Below, piece after piece: positions 47,892 through 56,507 of a stretch of DNA of 64,000 nt (position 1 is its first letter; every line of letters begins with the position of its first letter). Origin of the DNA: an uncultured Granulosicoccaceae bacterium (GTDB lineage: Bacteria; Pseudomonadota; Gammaproteobacteria; Granulosicoccales; Granulosicoccaceae); NCBI GenBank assembly GCA_937930305.1, contig CALGLE010000009.1, forward strand, positions 62,001-126,000. The letters are read 5' to 3'. A program made the translations under genes and the position numbers. The notes beneath the pieces are model-generated. The model searched no databases, was not told the origin of the DNA, and saw only the letters and a list, made by a program, of their open reading frames with translations.

Positions 47892-48671
47892 GTGCGATTG
47901 ATTGATAGCCATGTACATATTGATGACAGCCGATTGACAATGGACCTGCCAGAGGTCTTATCTCGAGCCAGAAATCAGGGGGTTATCGCACAGGTGGTTC
48001 CAGCCATTCATTCCAAAAGCTGGGTCAATATTCAATCCCTGTGTCAACAACATAAAGACCTTCACCCCTGTTACGGGCTGCATCCCTGCTTTATGGAGCA
48101 CCATAATCCGGAGCACTTGCACGATTTGGCGAATTGGTTAGGACGCGAACAACCCGTTGCCGTCGGTGAGTGTGGGCTCGATTACGCCACCGATAACTTG
48201 GACAAAGCCTCCCAGCAAAGAATCTTTTCGGGCCAGCTCTCGTTAGCCAGAGAGTTTCGATTACCCGTCGTCATTCATGCCTACAAAGCCGTGGAAGATG
48301 TCATTCGTATGGTGCGCGCATCGGGTCACAATAAAGGGCTGGTGCATAGCTTCAATGGCTCTCGGCAACAGGCACACCGATTGATCGACCTGGGCTACAA
48401 ATTGAGTTTTGGAGGGGCCGTCACCTACCCCCGTGCCACTCGATTAAGAGAACTGATTGCAACATTACCGTTGGATTCCTTTTTATTGGAAACCGATGCT
48501 CCCGATCAACCCAGCAGCACTTACAGCGGCCAGCGCAACGAACCCGCCTTTTTAGTTGATGTATGGCAAAAGATCAGCGAACTGCGTGATGAAAGTGCCG
48601 AAGACGTTGCCCGTGTGACAACCGAGTCAGCCATTGAATTATTTGACCTACCGGTGTTGCAAGCGGCCTAA
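47892..48671 (+). CDS. TatD-family hydrolase (YjjV-like)
   Basis: Metal-dependent hydrolase of 259 residues with a TIM barrel; relatives act on DNA ends or D-aminoacyl-tRNA. Metal ligands are DSHVHID near the start (H x H), the Glu in VAVGECGLDYA, the His in VVIHAYKA and VHSFNGS, and the Asp in LLETDAPDQPS. The start is GTG 47892; no ATG is close. It is divergent from ypfJ and followed by a stem-loop over its stop. A nuclease role is inferred from family. Confidence 0.9.
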   Translation: MRLIDSHVHIDDSRLTMDLPEVLSRARNQGVIAQVVPAIHSKSWVNIQSLCQQHKDLHPCYGLHPCFMEHHNPEHLHDLANWLGREQPVAVGECGLDYATDNLDKASQQRIFSGQLSLAREFRLPVVIHAYKAVEDVIRMVRASGHNKGLVHSFNGSRQQAHRLIDLGYKLSFGGAVTYPRATRLRELIATLPLDSFLLETDAPDQPSSTYSGQRNEPAFLVDVWQKISELRDESAEDVARVTTESAIELFDLPVLQAA

Positions 48672-48682
48672 GCTAAGGCCGC
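48663..48682 (+). terminator. Stem-loop across the TatD stop codon
   Basis: GCGGCCT (48663-48669) pairs with AGGCCGC (48676-48682) around a 6-base loop and includes the stop codon. No T-run follows. It may mark the 3' end of the TatD transcript, 65 bases before the TauE/SafE gene. Confidence 0.35.
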
Positions 48683-48747
48683 GCAGTTCCAGTAAATAGT
48701 CTACGATGGGATTATCTGCACCACCGCGATAATCGCTTAAATTTCCC

Positions 48748-49506
48748 ATGGACACATTAACCGGCTTGCCCAACACCGTGTTGGTGGGCGCACTGTGCGT
48801 TTACGTGCTTGCAGGTTTAGTTAAAGGCACCATCGGTATCGGCCTGCCCACAGCCGGCATTAGCCTAACAGCGCAATTCACCGAACCCAGAACAGCCATA
48901 GCCCTTGCCATTCTGCCCATGCTGCTCACGAATGCTTGGCAGATTTGGCGCAGTCGCCAACACACCTACCGCGCGTTGCCCTATTGGCCACTCGTTGTCA
49001 GTATGGCGATCAGCATTGCGCTCTTCGCCTTTGTCGCGCCCAGTGTCAGCATCCAATGGGTAACCCTAATGCTGGGTATTACGGTGTTTATATTTGCCAT
49101 TGTCAGTTTAATCAAAATCGTTCCTAAACTACCCCCGCAACACAATTTGTCGGCACAACTCACCACTGGTATCACTTCCGGTGTTCTTGGCGGCATTACT
49201 GGCGTGTGGGCCCCACCTATTGTCATTTACATGAGCGCGATGCGGGCTGACAAAGCCACCTTCGTCGCGGTGATTGGTGTGTTCCTCTTTTTAGGCAGCC
49301 TAGTGTTAGCCATTAGCTATAGCACGGTGGGCTTACTAAGCCGCGGCCAAGCCATCGCTTCGTTCATTCTCGTTATTCCTGCGATTTTAGGATTTGCCCT
49401 GGGGGAACGTATTCGCAATCGCCTAGATGAGGAGCTGTTTAAACGCTTGGTGCTGTGGTTCTTTTTGTTAATGGGTTTGAATTTAATGCGTAAGGCGATT
49501 TGGTAG
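48748..49506 (+). CDS. TauE/SafE (TSUP)-family sulfite exporter
   Basis: Inner-membrane protein of 252 residues with about eight hydrophobic helices. The TSUP family moves sulfonates, sulfite or other sulphur-containing anions. Paired repeats are visible in GLVKGTIGIGLPTAGISL near the start and SGVLGGITGVWAPPIVIYM in the second half, each with the glycine-rich kink typical of the family. The C-terminus (RNRLDEELFKRLVLWFFLLM) is a usual TSUP ending. No sulphur-metabolism gene is next to it, so the substrate cannot be told. Confidence 0.88.
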   Translation: MDTLTGLPNTVLVGALCVYVLAGLVKGTIGIGLPTAGISLTAQFTEPRTAIALAILPMLLTNAWQIWRSRQHTYRALPYWPLVVSMAISIALFAFVAPSVSIQWVTLMLGITVFIFAIVSLIKIVPKLPPQHNLSAQLTTGITSGVLGGITGVWAPPIVIYMSAMRADKATFVAVIGVFLFLGSLVLAISYSTVGLLSRGQAIASFILVIPAILGFALGERIRNRLDEELFKRLVLWFFLLMGLNLMRKAIW

Positions 49507-49691
49507 CGGTTAAAGCCTGCACCCGTGTGCGTTACAACTTAAACGTAGCGGGCGTACTACAGCCTGGAGCCAATAGCATCGAGATAATGGCAGTTGCATC
49601 AGGATCGGCTAGTGACGTTGACGATTTTGAATTCGCATCACCAATGAAGGTGATCGCTAATTCTACGGAAAAAAGGCTTAAGGCTTTTTAG
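49507..49691 (+). pseudogene. Possible remnant of a beta-sandwich protein gene
   Basis: A short stretch after the TauE/SafE stop encodes RYNLNVAGVLQPGANSIEIM and DVDDFEFASP. These look like the C-terminal part of a secreted beta-sandwich or carbohydrate-binding domain but have no start, signal or rest of the gene nearby. It could be a decayed fragment or chance sequence. No ribosome site is present, and it overlaps the end of the DUF1801 gene by 14 bases. Confidence 0.22.
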
Positions 49692-50112
49692 AACGCGTGT
49701 GATAGGTCAAAGCTAACCAAACACAATCAGAAAATTCATCTTCTGGAATGGGCTCGTGCACAGAGAATGTTAAGGCCCGATTACCCACAAATTCGAAGGT
49801 ATCAGCATAGCGATCACGCCATTGATCTATCAGGGTGCTTTGACAATGCCCATAAAGCACGCAACGATCATTTTTTTCATCGAAACCTAAACGAATGGTT
49901 GTGCCTACTTTCGCTTTTCGCGGCAGGTACGCCGGTTGGTTCCATTTCAGCGTTTCTTCCACACCACCCACAACGTCTGTTTCACCTACATCAAGAATGA
50001 TTTCCCGCATGCGCATCAACGCGCCCGTCGCTATCGAGGGCATGGATTCTAGAACGTTAAGCGTGTCATCGCTGTGTAAAGCCAGCGACGGGCTCTTGGC
50101 TTTTTTACTCAT
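49678..50112 (-). CDS. DUF1801-family protein
   Basis: Soluble protein of 144 residues in the DUF1801 (YdhG-like) family. Features are an N-terminal helical part and the core signature VEETLKWNQPAYLPRKAKVG, followed by RLGFDEKNDRCVLYGHCQ and a final helix ending VWLALTYHTRSKKP. Some related proteins are stress-linked, but no activity is known. It stands alone, with no operon partner closer than 81 bases. Confidence 0.82.
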   Translation of the reverse strand: MSKKAKSPSLALHSDDTLNVLESMPSIATGALMRMREIILDVGETDVVGGVEETLKWNQPAYLPRKAKVGTTIRLGFDEKNDRCVLYGHCQSTLIDQWRDRYADTFEFVGNRALTFSVHEPIPEDEFSDCVWLALTYHTRSKKP

Positions 50113-50193
50113 AAGAATGTTCCGTATTCAATGGTAAATAACAACAACACGGTACACCAAGCACCCTAAGTACAGCAAATACGTCTATCGGTT

Positions 50194-50775
50194 CTATAAG
50201 CTGCGACCAACCGACACGCCCAACAAATAAATGAACCCTTGTCCCGTGTCTTCCCCATCGGTCTGAATGTTGATTTCAGCGCCTAAAGCCGCACTCGGTT
50301 GAACAAACCAACGACCGGCAAAAAATTTACGCCAGGCCCCTTCCACAACCGGTTGCAACACCGTGACATCGGTGCGACCCGTGCGTTGGTTCGCTTGGCC
50401 AATATTGTCAGTCCAATCCAATTGATTAGCCCACAGATCTACGCGAACACCCACACTTAATCCGTTTGGCCAATATCGACGATAACCCAAGGTGCCACCG
50501 AAACCATTACCACGCTCATCATCGTGTTCGCCAAAGTCTTCATGCCGGATGGTTTGGTGCCCTAAACGAACATGCACCGCATCTCGGTCGGTTAAAAAAC
50601 GCTCGTAGGTAAACCCTGGAATGATGCCGGTCCAATAGGCTTGAAACTCAAAGGCTAGCGATGAATAAGGCCGGCTGGGTTCGGTGTTAAAAAAATTCGT
50701 ATTTTCCGCCGCCGCGTTGGTGTGTAAACCCAACAACAAGATTAACCCCATCGACCCATAGAGGATTTTTGTCAT
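50194..50775 (-). CDS. Predicted outer-membrane beta-barrel protein
   Basis: Protein of 193 residues with a signal peptide (MTKILYGSMGLILLLGLHTN, cleaved near AAAEN). The mature part alternates polar and hydrophobic residues with aromatic belts, as in small 8-stranded barrels: SLAFEFQAYWTGIIPGFTYE, GGTLGYRRYWPNGLSVGVRV, WRKFFAGRWFVQPSAALG, and a C-terminal strand YLLGVSVGRSL. It resembles barrel proteins of the OmpW/PagL-sized class, but the family is not certain. Its start overlaps the dehydrogenase stop (ATGA), so the two are probably one transcript, although a link in function is not evident. Confidence 0.75.
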   Translation of the reverse strand: MTKILYGSMGLILLLGLHTNAAAENTNFFNTEPSRPYSSLAFEFQAYWTGIIPGFTYERFLTDRDAVHVRLGHQTIRHEDFGEHDDERGNGFGGTLGYRRYWPNGLSVGVRVDLWANQLDWTDNIGQANQRTGRTDVTVLQPVVEGAWRKFFAGRWFVQPSAALGAEINIQTDGEDTGQGFIYLLGVSVGRSL

Positions 50776-51689
50776 GATTGAGAAGCTTCTGGTAATTGAA
50801 TGCCCGCGTTTTCTGCGTACACCTTAGCCACGGCCGCATCGTCCTCTAAGCCCAAACCACGATCAGCGGCCGCTTTAAATTGCGCCAAGGCTGCTGTAGT
50901 AATGGGTGCATCAAAATTTGCCGTCTTGGCAACATCCAACACAATGCCTAAATCTTTCGGCCAAATATTCACCGCACTGAGGGGTGTGTAGTCACCCGCT
51001 ACCACATGCGGAGCACGGTTTTCTAACATCCAACTGTTGCCGGCACACTGAGTAATGACCTCAACGAAGGTGTCGGGTTCAACGCCTTGGGTGACACCAA
51101 AGGTAATTGCTTCAGCCATGGCAGCGATATGCACACCCGCCAACATCTGATTCACCGTCTTCATGGCAGAGCCTGCACCCGCCGAATCACTGAGTACAAA
51201 TACTTTCTCTGCCGTTGCATCTAAAATCGGTCGGGCTTGGTTGAACGCTTCGGCGGTGCCGGACGCCATAACCGACAAAGCCCCTTGATTAGCTTTTACA
51301 GCACCACCGGATATGGGCGAATCTAGGTAATGCACACCGTGTTCTTCACACCGAGCAGCCATCGCCTTGGCAAACTCTGGCGGTACGGTGGCACAAGACA
51401 ATACAACGGCGCCCGCAGACAACGCCTGTACAACACCCGAGTGGCCATCCGAACCGAACAAAACACTTTGCGTTTGCTCAGCGTTTAACACCACCAACAC
51501 AACCGCATCCAAATGACCGGCAACATCGGCAAGGTCTGCTGAAACGCCGCCAACTGTCACAAATCTATCTTGCAAATCAGCGACGGGGTCAAAGCCGTAA
51601 GTGGTATAACCGGCTCGCACTAAAGAATGCGCCATGCCAAACCCCATTGATCCTAAACCGAACACGGCCACCTTCAATGAATCAGACAT
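50772..51689 (-). CDS. NAD-dependent beta-hydroxyacid dehydrogenase (LtnD-like)
   Basis: Cytosolic oxidoreductase of 305 residues related to L-threonate and 3-hydroxyisobutyrate dehydrogenases. The Rossmann motif is VFGLGSMGFGMAHSLV at the start, the substrate-binding block is YLDSPISGGAVKA, and the catalytic Lys lies in AGSAMKTVNQMLAG. The ending VWPKDLG-like segment (NIWPKDLGIVLDVA) is typical of the LtnD and OtnK-pathway type. No threonate-pathway partners (ltnK, otnC) are nearby, so the exact substrate is uncertain. It overlaps the outer-membrane protein gene by 4 bases. Confidence 0.88.
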   Translation of the reverse strand: MSDSLKVAVFGLGSMGFGMAHSLVRAGYTTYGFDPVADLQDRFVTVGGVSADLADVAGHLDAVVLVVLNAEQTQSVLFGSDGHSGVVQALSAGAVVLSCATVPPEFAKAMAARCEEHGVHYLDSPISGGAVKANQGALSVMASGTAEAFNQARPILDATAEKVFVLSDSAGAGSAMKTVNQMLAGVHIAAMAEAITFGVTQGVEPDTFVEVITQCAGNSWMLENRAPHVVAGDYTPLSAVNIWPKDLGIVLDVAKTANFDAPITTAALAQFKAAADRGLGLEDDAAVAKVYAENAGIQLPEASQS

Positions 51690-51744
51690 GTTGTATACCT
51701 TTGTTTATTTACGTGCAGTCAGTACGCTGGCAACTGCCAACGCG

Positions 51745-52512
51745 TTAATACGGAAATCGATCCTTAACTGTAATTTCCGCCATTTGAGTTTCTATCCATG
51801 TTTGTACTTCGTCACGTAATTCATCTGGGGTTTTTTTCTCCGGATGTATCACTGGACCGAAAACAACCGTTACGGTTCCCGGCCATTTAATTAATCCCAT
51901 TCGTGGCCAAAATTCCCCGGAATTCACCGCCACAGGAAGCATCGGAATTTGTGCATCAGCAGATACTTTCATCGCCCCAATGCGATAACTGGGTTCCGAC
52001 CCAACTGGCATGCGTGTGCCTTCTGGGAAAACGACGACCCAACGTTTCGCGTCAATTCTTTCTTTGGATTGTTCGGTCATTTGTTGAATCGCAGAACGCC
52101 CTGCCTTTCGGTCAATGAGCACGAAACCGAGAAGCCGAAGCATCCATCCAAAAATGGGTATGTGGCTTAAGCTACGTTTTGCCACAAACAACACATGCTT
52201 CAGGTGATAGGCCAAAAAGAATGTTTCCCAAGTGGATTGATGTTTTGACACCACCAAACACGGGTTCTCAGGAATGTGTTCTACACCACTCACTTGCCAT
52301 TTAACTCCGCACAACACACGCAGCCCCCAAATATTGGCCGTGATCCATCCATCGCAAATTTTGTACGCGAACTCAAAAGACACCAAGGTGCCCAACAAGG
52401 CCGGGATTGCGAACAACAACGTGGTAAAGATCAGCCAAATCCAATACACCAAGCTGCGTAACGTCAGCCACAATCGATAAGGTAAAGAGATGGGCTCAGC
52501 AGACATGTTCAA
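51745..52512 (-). CDS. plsC: 1-acyl-sn-glycerol-3-phosphate acyltransferase
   Basis: Membrane acyltransferase of 255 residues that adds the second acyl chain to lysophosphatidate. An N-terminal helix (about 10-40) anchors it. Motif I is VSKHQSTWETFFLAYHL, with HQSTWE instead of the usual NHxSxxD, so the catalytic pair is His-x4-Glu. This variant is common in gammaproteobacterial relatives. Motif III is VVFPEGTRM and motif IV MLPVAVNSGEFW. gmhB, glyS and glyQ lie upstream on the same strand, a linkage seen in Pseudomonas. Confidence 0.92.
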   Translation of the reverse strand: MNMSAEPISLPYRLWLTLRSLVYWIWLIFTTLLFAIPALLGTLVSFEFAYKICDGWITANIWGLRVLCGVKWQVSGVEHIPENPCLVVSKHQSTWETFFLAYHLKHVLFVAKRSLSHIPIFGWMLRLLGFVLIDRKAGRSAIQQMTEQSKERIDAKRWVVVFPEGTRMPVGSEPSYRIGAMKVSADAQIPMLPVAVNSGEFWPRMGLIKWPGTVTVVFGPVIHPEKKTPDELRDEVQTWIETQMAEITVKDRFPY

Positions 52513-52539
52513 ACCTTACAATAAGACACGGTGAATCGA

Positions 52540-53091
52540 TCACGAAGGCGCATCTAAGGATGCAATTAATTCATCAACGAATTCCGCCAGGTCGGTGTAA
52601 GCGGGAATGTGCTCAAGGCCTTTGTTGGTGTCTAAGGTATCTTGCCCGTTGCCCGTTTTCACCAGCGCCGGTTGAATCGCTGCTGCCATAGCTGCTTGTA
52701 CATCTTTAAGCGAATCCCCCACCAAGACAGCATTGGCAGGCTCAATATTCAAGCGTTCAATAATGGAATAAAGCATGCCAGGGGCGGGCTTTCGGCAACT
52801 GCATTGATTCGCATCGCTATGAGGACAAAAAGCAACCAAATCGAAATGTCCGCCCACCTGTTGCAACAAGGTTGTCATGCGTTGATGAATGTTGTGTAAC
52901 ACATCGATGTCCATTAAACCTCGAGCCACACCGGAATGATTGGTCGCAACGGCGACTTTGATGCCCGCTTGATTCAGCCGAGCGATTGCCGCCAAGCTGC
53001 CATCAATGGGTTCAAAGTCTTTAGGCGACATCAAAGCATCCCCCCTATCGTGGTTAATCACACCGTCTCGGTCCAACACCACGAGTTTCAT
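52540..53091 (-). CDS. gmhB: D-glycero-beta-D-manno-heptose 1,7-bisphosphate 7-phosphatase
   Basis: HAD-superfamily phosphatase of 183 residues in ADP-heptose synthesis for lipopolysaccharide core. The catalytic motif I is VLDRDGVINHD (nucleophile and acid Asp). Motif II is ATNHSGVARG, the zinc-binding loop CPHSDANQCSCRKP, and the magnesium motif GDSLKDVQAA. It lies 4 bases after glyS, so the glyQ-glyS-gmhB-plsC order suggests one operon, as in Pseudomonas. GmhB together with other heptose genes is needed for LPS; those are outside the window. Confidence 0.95.
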   Translation of the reverse strand: MKLVVLDRDGVINHDRGDALMSPKDFEPIDGSLAAIARLNQAGIKVAVATNHSGVARGLMDIDVLHNIHQRMTTLLQQVGGHFDLVAFCPHSDANQCSCRKPAPGMLYSIIERLNIEPANAVLVGDSLKDVQAAMAAAIQPALVKTGNGQDTLDTNKGLEHIPAYTDLAEFVDELIASLDAPS

Positions 53092-53095
53092 TGCA

Positions 53096-55159
53096 TCAGC
53101 CTTTTATTTGTAACTGGGAGATGTCGGCAACATCACTGCAAAGCGAGTGCACGCGCTGCAACAATCCCAAGCGATTGTTTTTCACTTGCTCATCATCCAC
53201 CATCACCATGACATGATCAAAAAACGCATCAACCGGTTCCTTCAAAGAGGACATCGAACCCATCGCTTCGGCGTATTGCCGGGTTTCCAATTGCGTCTGC
53301 ACACCTGGGGTAACCTTTTCCAATGATGCGAACAAGGCTTTTTCATCATCCTCTTGCAACAAGCTTTCAGACACGTTCAATTCACCATCAATGCCTTGTT
53401 TCTTGAGTAGGTTTCCAATTCGTTTAACAGCCGCTGATAAGGACGCAGCAGCGGGCTCACGGCGAAAGCTAGAAATGGCGTGCATCCTGGCCATCGCGTC
53501 TAAGGGGTGCGTTACGCCTTTGACCAACACCGCATCCACGACATCTGCACTAATACCCTGGTCTTGAGCGTAGCCTCGTAAACGCTCGGCTACGTAACCT
53601 AAGATACCTGCTCGATCAATATCACCCAGTGATCCCTTATAAGTCGCAATCGAGGCATCAATCAAATCCGCCATATCCAAATTACGTTCATGCTCAATGA
53701 GCGTACGGACCACACCGAGCGTTGCCCGTCGAAGCGCGAAGGGGTCTTTGGTTCCCGAAGGCACCAAACCCTGACCGTAGATGCCCACTAAGGTATCGGT
53801 TTTATCGGCCATAGCGACCAGCTCCGCCACGGGGTTACTGGGTAGGCGACCACCGGCCTGTTTGGGGAAGTAATGCTCTTCCATCGCATCGGCTATGTTT
53901 TTAGAATGCCCATCGCGCGTTGCGTAGTAACGACCACAAATGCCTTGCATCTTGGCCAGCTCTTTGACTATCTCAGTAGTGAGATCGCACTTACACAAAG
54001 AGACTGCCGTTGCACTTTCAACAGGATCAGCACCAAGCACCGGGGCAAGCAATGGAATCAATTGCGCCATACGCTGTGTTTTATCCGCCACCGAGCCCAG
54101 CTTCTTTTGAAATAGCACGTCGTTCAAAGCCGGTTGGTGGTCCGCCAGTTTGCTTAACTTATCTTGATCCCAAAAGAATTTGGTGTCGGCAAATCGAGGG
54201 CGAATCACGCGCTCGTTACCATCAATCACTGTTTCAGGACTTTTCGATTCAATATTTGCAACGGTGATAAACGCTGGCATCAACTGCCCAGTCGCATCCA
54301 GTAAGGCAAAGTAACGCTGATTCTCTTGCATGGTTTGAATTAAGGCTTCTTTGGGTATTTCCAAATAGACGTCTTCAAATCGCCCACCTAAGGCAACCGG
54401 CCACTCCACCAATGAATTAACTTCATCCACCAGTGCCTCATCCATAACCGGAGAACCACCGAATTCTTTAGCAATGGCTTGTACTTGCTCAACAATACGA
54501 GCTCGCCGCACATCGATGTCAGCCAACACATAGGCTTTTTCCAAAGCCGATAAATAATCAGACGCTGAAGCCAAAGGGATAGGATCGGGCGCATGAAAGC
54601 GATGACCCAGTGTGGTGTTGCTTGCCTGTAAACCAAGTACGCTAACGGGTAACACCTGCTTACCATGCATAGCCGTTAACCAAACCACAGGGCGTAAAAA
54701 TTCGTGCGGCTGATCTGACCAACGCATTCGCTTAGGTACTGGTAGGGTTTTAAGGATATCGGGCAACACCGTATTCACCACCGCCTGCAGTGATTCACCT
54801 GACTTAGTCTGGCGCACCATGACCCAAGCGCCTTTGGGTGTTTCCACTTCGGTGATGTCATCAACCGTTGCGCCAGCCCCTTTCAAAAATCCAAGCAACG
54901 CTTTCGTTGGCTCACCGTCTTTAAACGCTGCAGCCACCGCCGGGCCTTTTCGCTCGACTTGTTGATCTTCTTGCTGAGCAATCACGCCGGGTAAATACGC
55001 CGCAATTCGGCGCGGTGTTCCAAAATATTGCGCCGGGCCACTGGCTAAGCCTGCATCCTGTAATTTTGCGTGCAGCGATTCAGCAAGATGCTTCGCCATA
55101 CCAACGGCAGATCCTGCAGGCAATTCTTCACAACCGATCTCTATGAGTAAATCATTCAT
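53096..55159 (-). CDS. glyS: Glycine--tRNA ligase beta subunit
   Basis: Beta subunit of the alpha2-beta2 glycyl-tRNA synthetase, 687 residues. It begins MNDLLIEIGCEELPAGSAVG, typical. It contains the HD-type domain, the GxxALRRATLGVVR motif (DPFALRRATLGVVRTL) and a C-terminal anticodon-binding domain. It recognises tRNA-Gly and stabilises the alpha subunit, which carries the catalytic site. The glyQ gene is directly upstream (3-base gap), so both are translated from one transcript. Confidence 0.97.
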   Translation of the reverse strand: MNDLLIEIGCEELPAGSAVGMAKHLAESLHAKLQDAGLASGPAQYFGTPRRIAAYLPGVIAQQEDQQVERKGPAVAAAFKDGEPTKALLGFLKGAGATVDDITEVETPKGAWVMVRQTKSGESLQAVVNTVLPDILKTLPVPKRMRWSDQPHEFLRPVVWLTAMHGKQVLPVSVLGLQASNTTLGHRFHAPDPIPLASASDYLSALEKAYVLADIDVRRARIVEQVQAIAKEFGGSPVMDEALVDEVNSLVEWPVALGGRFEDVYLEIPKEALIQTMQENQRYFALLDATGQLMPAFITVANIESKSPETVIDGNERVIRPRFADTKFFWDQDKLSKLADHQPALNDVLFQKKLGSVADKTQRMAQLIPLLAPVLGADPVESATAVSLCKCDLTTEIVKELAKMQGICGRYYATRDGHSKNIADAMEEHYFPKQAGGRLPSNPVAELVAMADKTDTLVGIYGQGLVPSGTKDPFALRRATLGVVRTLIEHERNLDMADLIDASIATYKGSLGDIDRAGILGYVAERLRGYAQDQGISADVVDAVLVKGVTHPLDAMARMHAISSFRREPAAASLSAAVKRIGNLLKKQGIDGELNVSESLLQEDDEKALFASLEKVTPGVQTQLETRQYAEAMGSMSSLKEPVDAFFDHVMVMVDDEQVKNNRLGLLQRVHSLCSDVADISQLQIKG

Positions 55160-55162
55160 GGC

Positions 55163-56095
55163 TTAAGCACCACCTTGACTTGGCGCAGACGGGTCTTCTT
55201 TTTTCAACAACGGATATCCCATCGCCTCTCTTCGTGCTTGATAGGCTTCTGCCACTTGTCTTGCCATGGTACGAACACGCAAAATGTAGCGCTGACGCTC
55301 AGTGACGGATAAAGCGTGCCGAGCATCCAGCATATTAAAAGCATGCGAGCCTCTGAGAACATGTTCATAAGCGGGCAGCGGCAATTCTAATTGGGTGAGT
55401 CGCTCACAATCGCGCTCTGCAGCATCAAACGAGGCAAACAAAGTTTGTACGTCCGCGTGTTCGAAGTTGTACGCCGATTGCTCTGCTTCGTTTTGATGAA
55501 ACACATCACCGTAAGTGATCGTGCCCGTGGCCGACTCACCCCAAACCAAATCGTAAATACTTTCTTTCTTTTGGATATACATGGCCAATCGTTCAATGCC
55601 ATAAGCCAGCTCGCCAAGCACCGGATTACAAGTCAAACCACCGCATTGTTGAAAGTAGGTGTATTGCGTTACTTCCATGCCGTTTAACCATACCTCCCAA
55701 CCTAATCCCCAAGCACCTAAGGTGGGTGACTCCCAGTTATCTTCGACAAAGCGAATGTCATGCTCTAAGGGGTCGAAGCCCAACGCTTTTAAAGATCCCA
55801 AATACAAGTTCTGCATATCCGAGGGCGATGGTTTCATGGCCACTTGAAATTGATAGTAGTGTTGCAGGCGGTTGGGATTGTCGCCATAGCGCCCATCGGT
55901 GGGACGGCGAGATGCCTGGGTGTGGCAAGCGTTCCAAGGCTCAGGCCCTATGGCCCTTAAAAAGGTTGAGGAGTGAAAGGTACCTGCCCCAACCTCCATG
56001 TCGTAGGGTTGCTGCACAATGCAACCTTGTGCGGCCCAGTAGTCCTGGAGAACCGCGATCATGCCTTGGAACGTCAACACATCGTGCTGGGACAT
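55163..56095 (-). CDS. glyQ: Glycine--tRNA ligase alpha subunit
   Basis: Alpha subunit of glycyl-tRNA synthetase, 310 residues, which activates glycine and charges tRNA-Gly. The class II motifs are visible in [40 protein letters not shown] and [20 protein letters not shown]. It is the first gene of a glyQ-glyS-gmhB-plsC run. Its 5' side faces the glnA promoter region across 412 bases; I could not identify a glyQ promoter. Confidence 0.97.
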   Translation of the reverse strand: MSQHDVLTFQGMIAVLQDYWAAQGCIVQQPYDMEVGAGTFHSSTFLRAIGPEPWNACHTQASRRPTDGRYGDNPNRLQHYYQFQVAMKPSPSDMQNLYLGSLKALGFDPLEHDIRFVEDNWESPTLGAWGLGWEVWLNGMEVTQYTYFQQCGGLTCNPVLGELAYGIERLAMYIQKKESIYDLVWGESATGTITYGDVFHQNEAEQSAYNFEHADVQTLFASFDAAERDCERLTQLELPLPAYEHVLRGSHAFNMLDARHALSVTERQRYILRVRTMARQVAEAYQARREAMGYPLLKKEDPSAPSQGGA

Positions 56096-56304
56096 TTGCC
56101 CTGCTCATCTAAAAGGTGGCTTAAGTTACGTGCAGTTTACTGAATCTGCCGCAATTCAGCGTGTCCAGGCGGTCCTGATTGCGATGCTGCAGGCCTAAGA
56201 ACCCACGCATCGATTCTGCCAGCACTTTGGCGCAAACGCTGTGACTAAGCAAGGTCGCCCTAAAAGCATGCACTCGGGTAAACTGGCCCGGTTCGCGCAA
56301 TGAA

Positions 56305-56352
56305 CGCATTATTTTGGTGCAAACTTTTATTTTCACGCACCAACTTAGTGCA
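56305..56352 (+). promoter_or_regulatory. Two NtrC-binding sites (glnA enhancer)
   Basis: CGCATTATTTTGGTGCA (56305-56321) and CGCACCAACTTAGTGCA (56336-56352) fit the NtrC pattern GCAC-N7-GTGC; the first has one mismatch. Their centres are 31 bases apart, three helical turns, and lie about 130 and 99 bases before the predicted start. This reproduces the E. coli glnAp2 enhancer. The rest of the 412-base gap (56096-56507) holds the sigma-54 promoter and no other clear element. Confidence 0.8.
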
Positions 56353-56416
56353 AGCAAAGCCATTGCCGAAAGTTTAACTCATTGTTTTTATTGACAATTA
56401 TCCCAGCATTCACCGG

Positions 56417-56432
56417 TGGAACGGACCCTGCA
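56417..56432 (+). promoter_or_regulatory. Sigma-54 promoter of glnA
   Basis: TGGAACGGACCCTGCA matches the -24/-12 consensus TGGCACG-N4-TTGCA except for two bases, with the correct 10-bp GG-to-GC spacing. Transcription would begin near 56443, giving a 65-base leader. The two upstream NtrC sites and the downstream ntrBC genes support the call. Confidence 0.82.
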
Positions 56433-56507
56433 ATGTAGCTTGGCAGCGGCATACGCAAAGCACGTAGCAGCCCGAATCACCTCAATACGGTAAGAGGAAA
56501 ACAACCT

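Noticed and set aside
56441-56457. Second sigma-54-like sequence (TGGCAGCGGCATACGCA) before glnA
   Set aside because: The GG-to-GC distance is one base too long. The site at 56417-56432 has the right spacing and a better match.
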